This document shows positions 63,837-64,000 of a stretch of 64,000 nt of DNA, in pieces (the stretch's first letter is position 1; the number at the start of each line of letters is the position of its first letter). The notes under the pieces were generated by a model that worked only from the letters and a program-made list of their open reading frames with translations, searched no databases and was not told the DNA's origin. A program made the translations under genes and the position numbers. The DNA comes from Pullulanibacillus sp. KACC 23026 (GTDB lineage Bacteria > Bacillota > Bacilli > Bacillales > Sporolactobacillaceae), in assembly GCF_029094525.1 (NCBI RefSeq), contig NZ_CP119107.1, positions 3,782,001-3,846,000 of the forward strand. The letters are read 5' to 3'.

Positions 63837-64000
63837 GGTTACCCCTCCTTATGTCACATTCATTCTTTATCAAAATAGCAATAAAGTCAAGCTGTAACCC
63901 CTTTCTATTCAAGAAGGCGTACGGTTTGTACAGAATTTTTCGCCTCAAGCGAATAGGCTTTTACAAAGAAGCTTGATATAATAAAAGCAGCTAGAATAGA
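63837..64000. other. Right edge, non-coding
   Basis: 164 nt upstream of yisL. A GATATAATAAAAG motif near 63974 may be a plus-strand promoter for a gene beyond the window. Confidence 0.35.

Overview
The window is ordinary chromosome of a low-to-mid G+C, spore-forming Bacillales (Firmicutes). Gene content and order match several separate stretches of the Bacillus subtilis chromosome: xpt-pbuX; yutG; yjcH-yjcG-yjcF; the yjb block (fabI, prpE, yjbO, nadF, relQ, yjbK, yjbI, spxH/yjbH, pepF, coiA, mecA, yjbE, spx, oppFDCBA, trpS, yjbA, fabF, fabH); yitW-yitV-yitU-yitT; ykoV/ykoU-type NHEJ genes; and asnO-yisL. Strong AGGAGG-type ribosome sites, frequent GTG and TTG starts, a T-box and a purine riboswitch also fit Bacillales. 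Unusually long intergenic tandem repeats and the split LigD argue against B. subtilis itself. A Sporolactobacillaceae or related Bacillaceae genome is my guess only.

Layout. 1-1.6 kb: purine riboswitch, xpt and the start of pbuX. 2-4.2 kb: 51-bp tandem repeats, tRNA-Val, an AEC-type carrier and a YutG-type phosphatase. 4.4-7.1 kb: yjcH-yjcG-yjcF and a DUF421 protein. 7.1-8.9 kb: an SSS-family symporter with a small membrane partner. 9.1-10.5 kb: a 26-codon ORF and a repetitive APQGF protein. 10.5-25.9 kb: fabI to yjbE, interrupted by two large non-coding repeat arrays (15.4-16.2 and 21.6-22.1 kb) and a cardiolipin synthase. 26.1-40.4 kb: spx, two small ORFs, the oligopeptide permease operon, T-box-controlled trpS, yjbA, fabHF with a FapR-like box, and a YppG/VrrA-like protein. 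40.5-48.5 kb: molybdopterin genes (moeA-mobB-moaE-moaD), yitWVUT homologues and a DUF1659/DUF2922/YvrJ micro-operon. 48.7-54.7 kb: a gluconate cluster (two GntP permeases, RpiR regulator, gluconokinase). 54.8-60.6 kb: Ku, a stand-alone LigD-type ligase, a secreted protein, an L,D-transpeptidase, Zur, a stand-alone LigD-type polymerase and a DUF2512 protein. 61-64 kb: asparagine synthetase, a repeat-rich gap and yisL.

Functional themes. SpxH, Spx and MecA form the ClpXP/ClpCP-linked thiol-stress and competence circuit, with the Opp permease (a peptide importer, also linked to signalling) and CoiA nearby. FabI, FabF and FabH supply type II fatty-acid synthesis. RelQ and NadF are co-transcribed. 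The gluconate genes carry a near-perfect cre and a palindrome lying exactly between the -35 and -10 hexamers of the permease-kinase promoter.

I found no defence island, prophage, insertion sequence or CRISPR array, and no clearly new multi-gene system. The least explained structures are the two repeat arrays: a mosaic of 82-bp and 81-bp modules at 15.4-16.2 kb and a higher-order ~125-bp array at 21.6-22.1 kb. The most unusual gene arrangement is the fission of LigD into separate ligase and polymerase genes.
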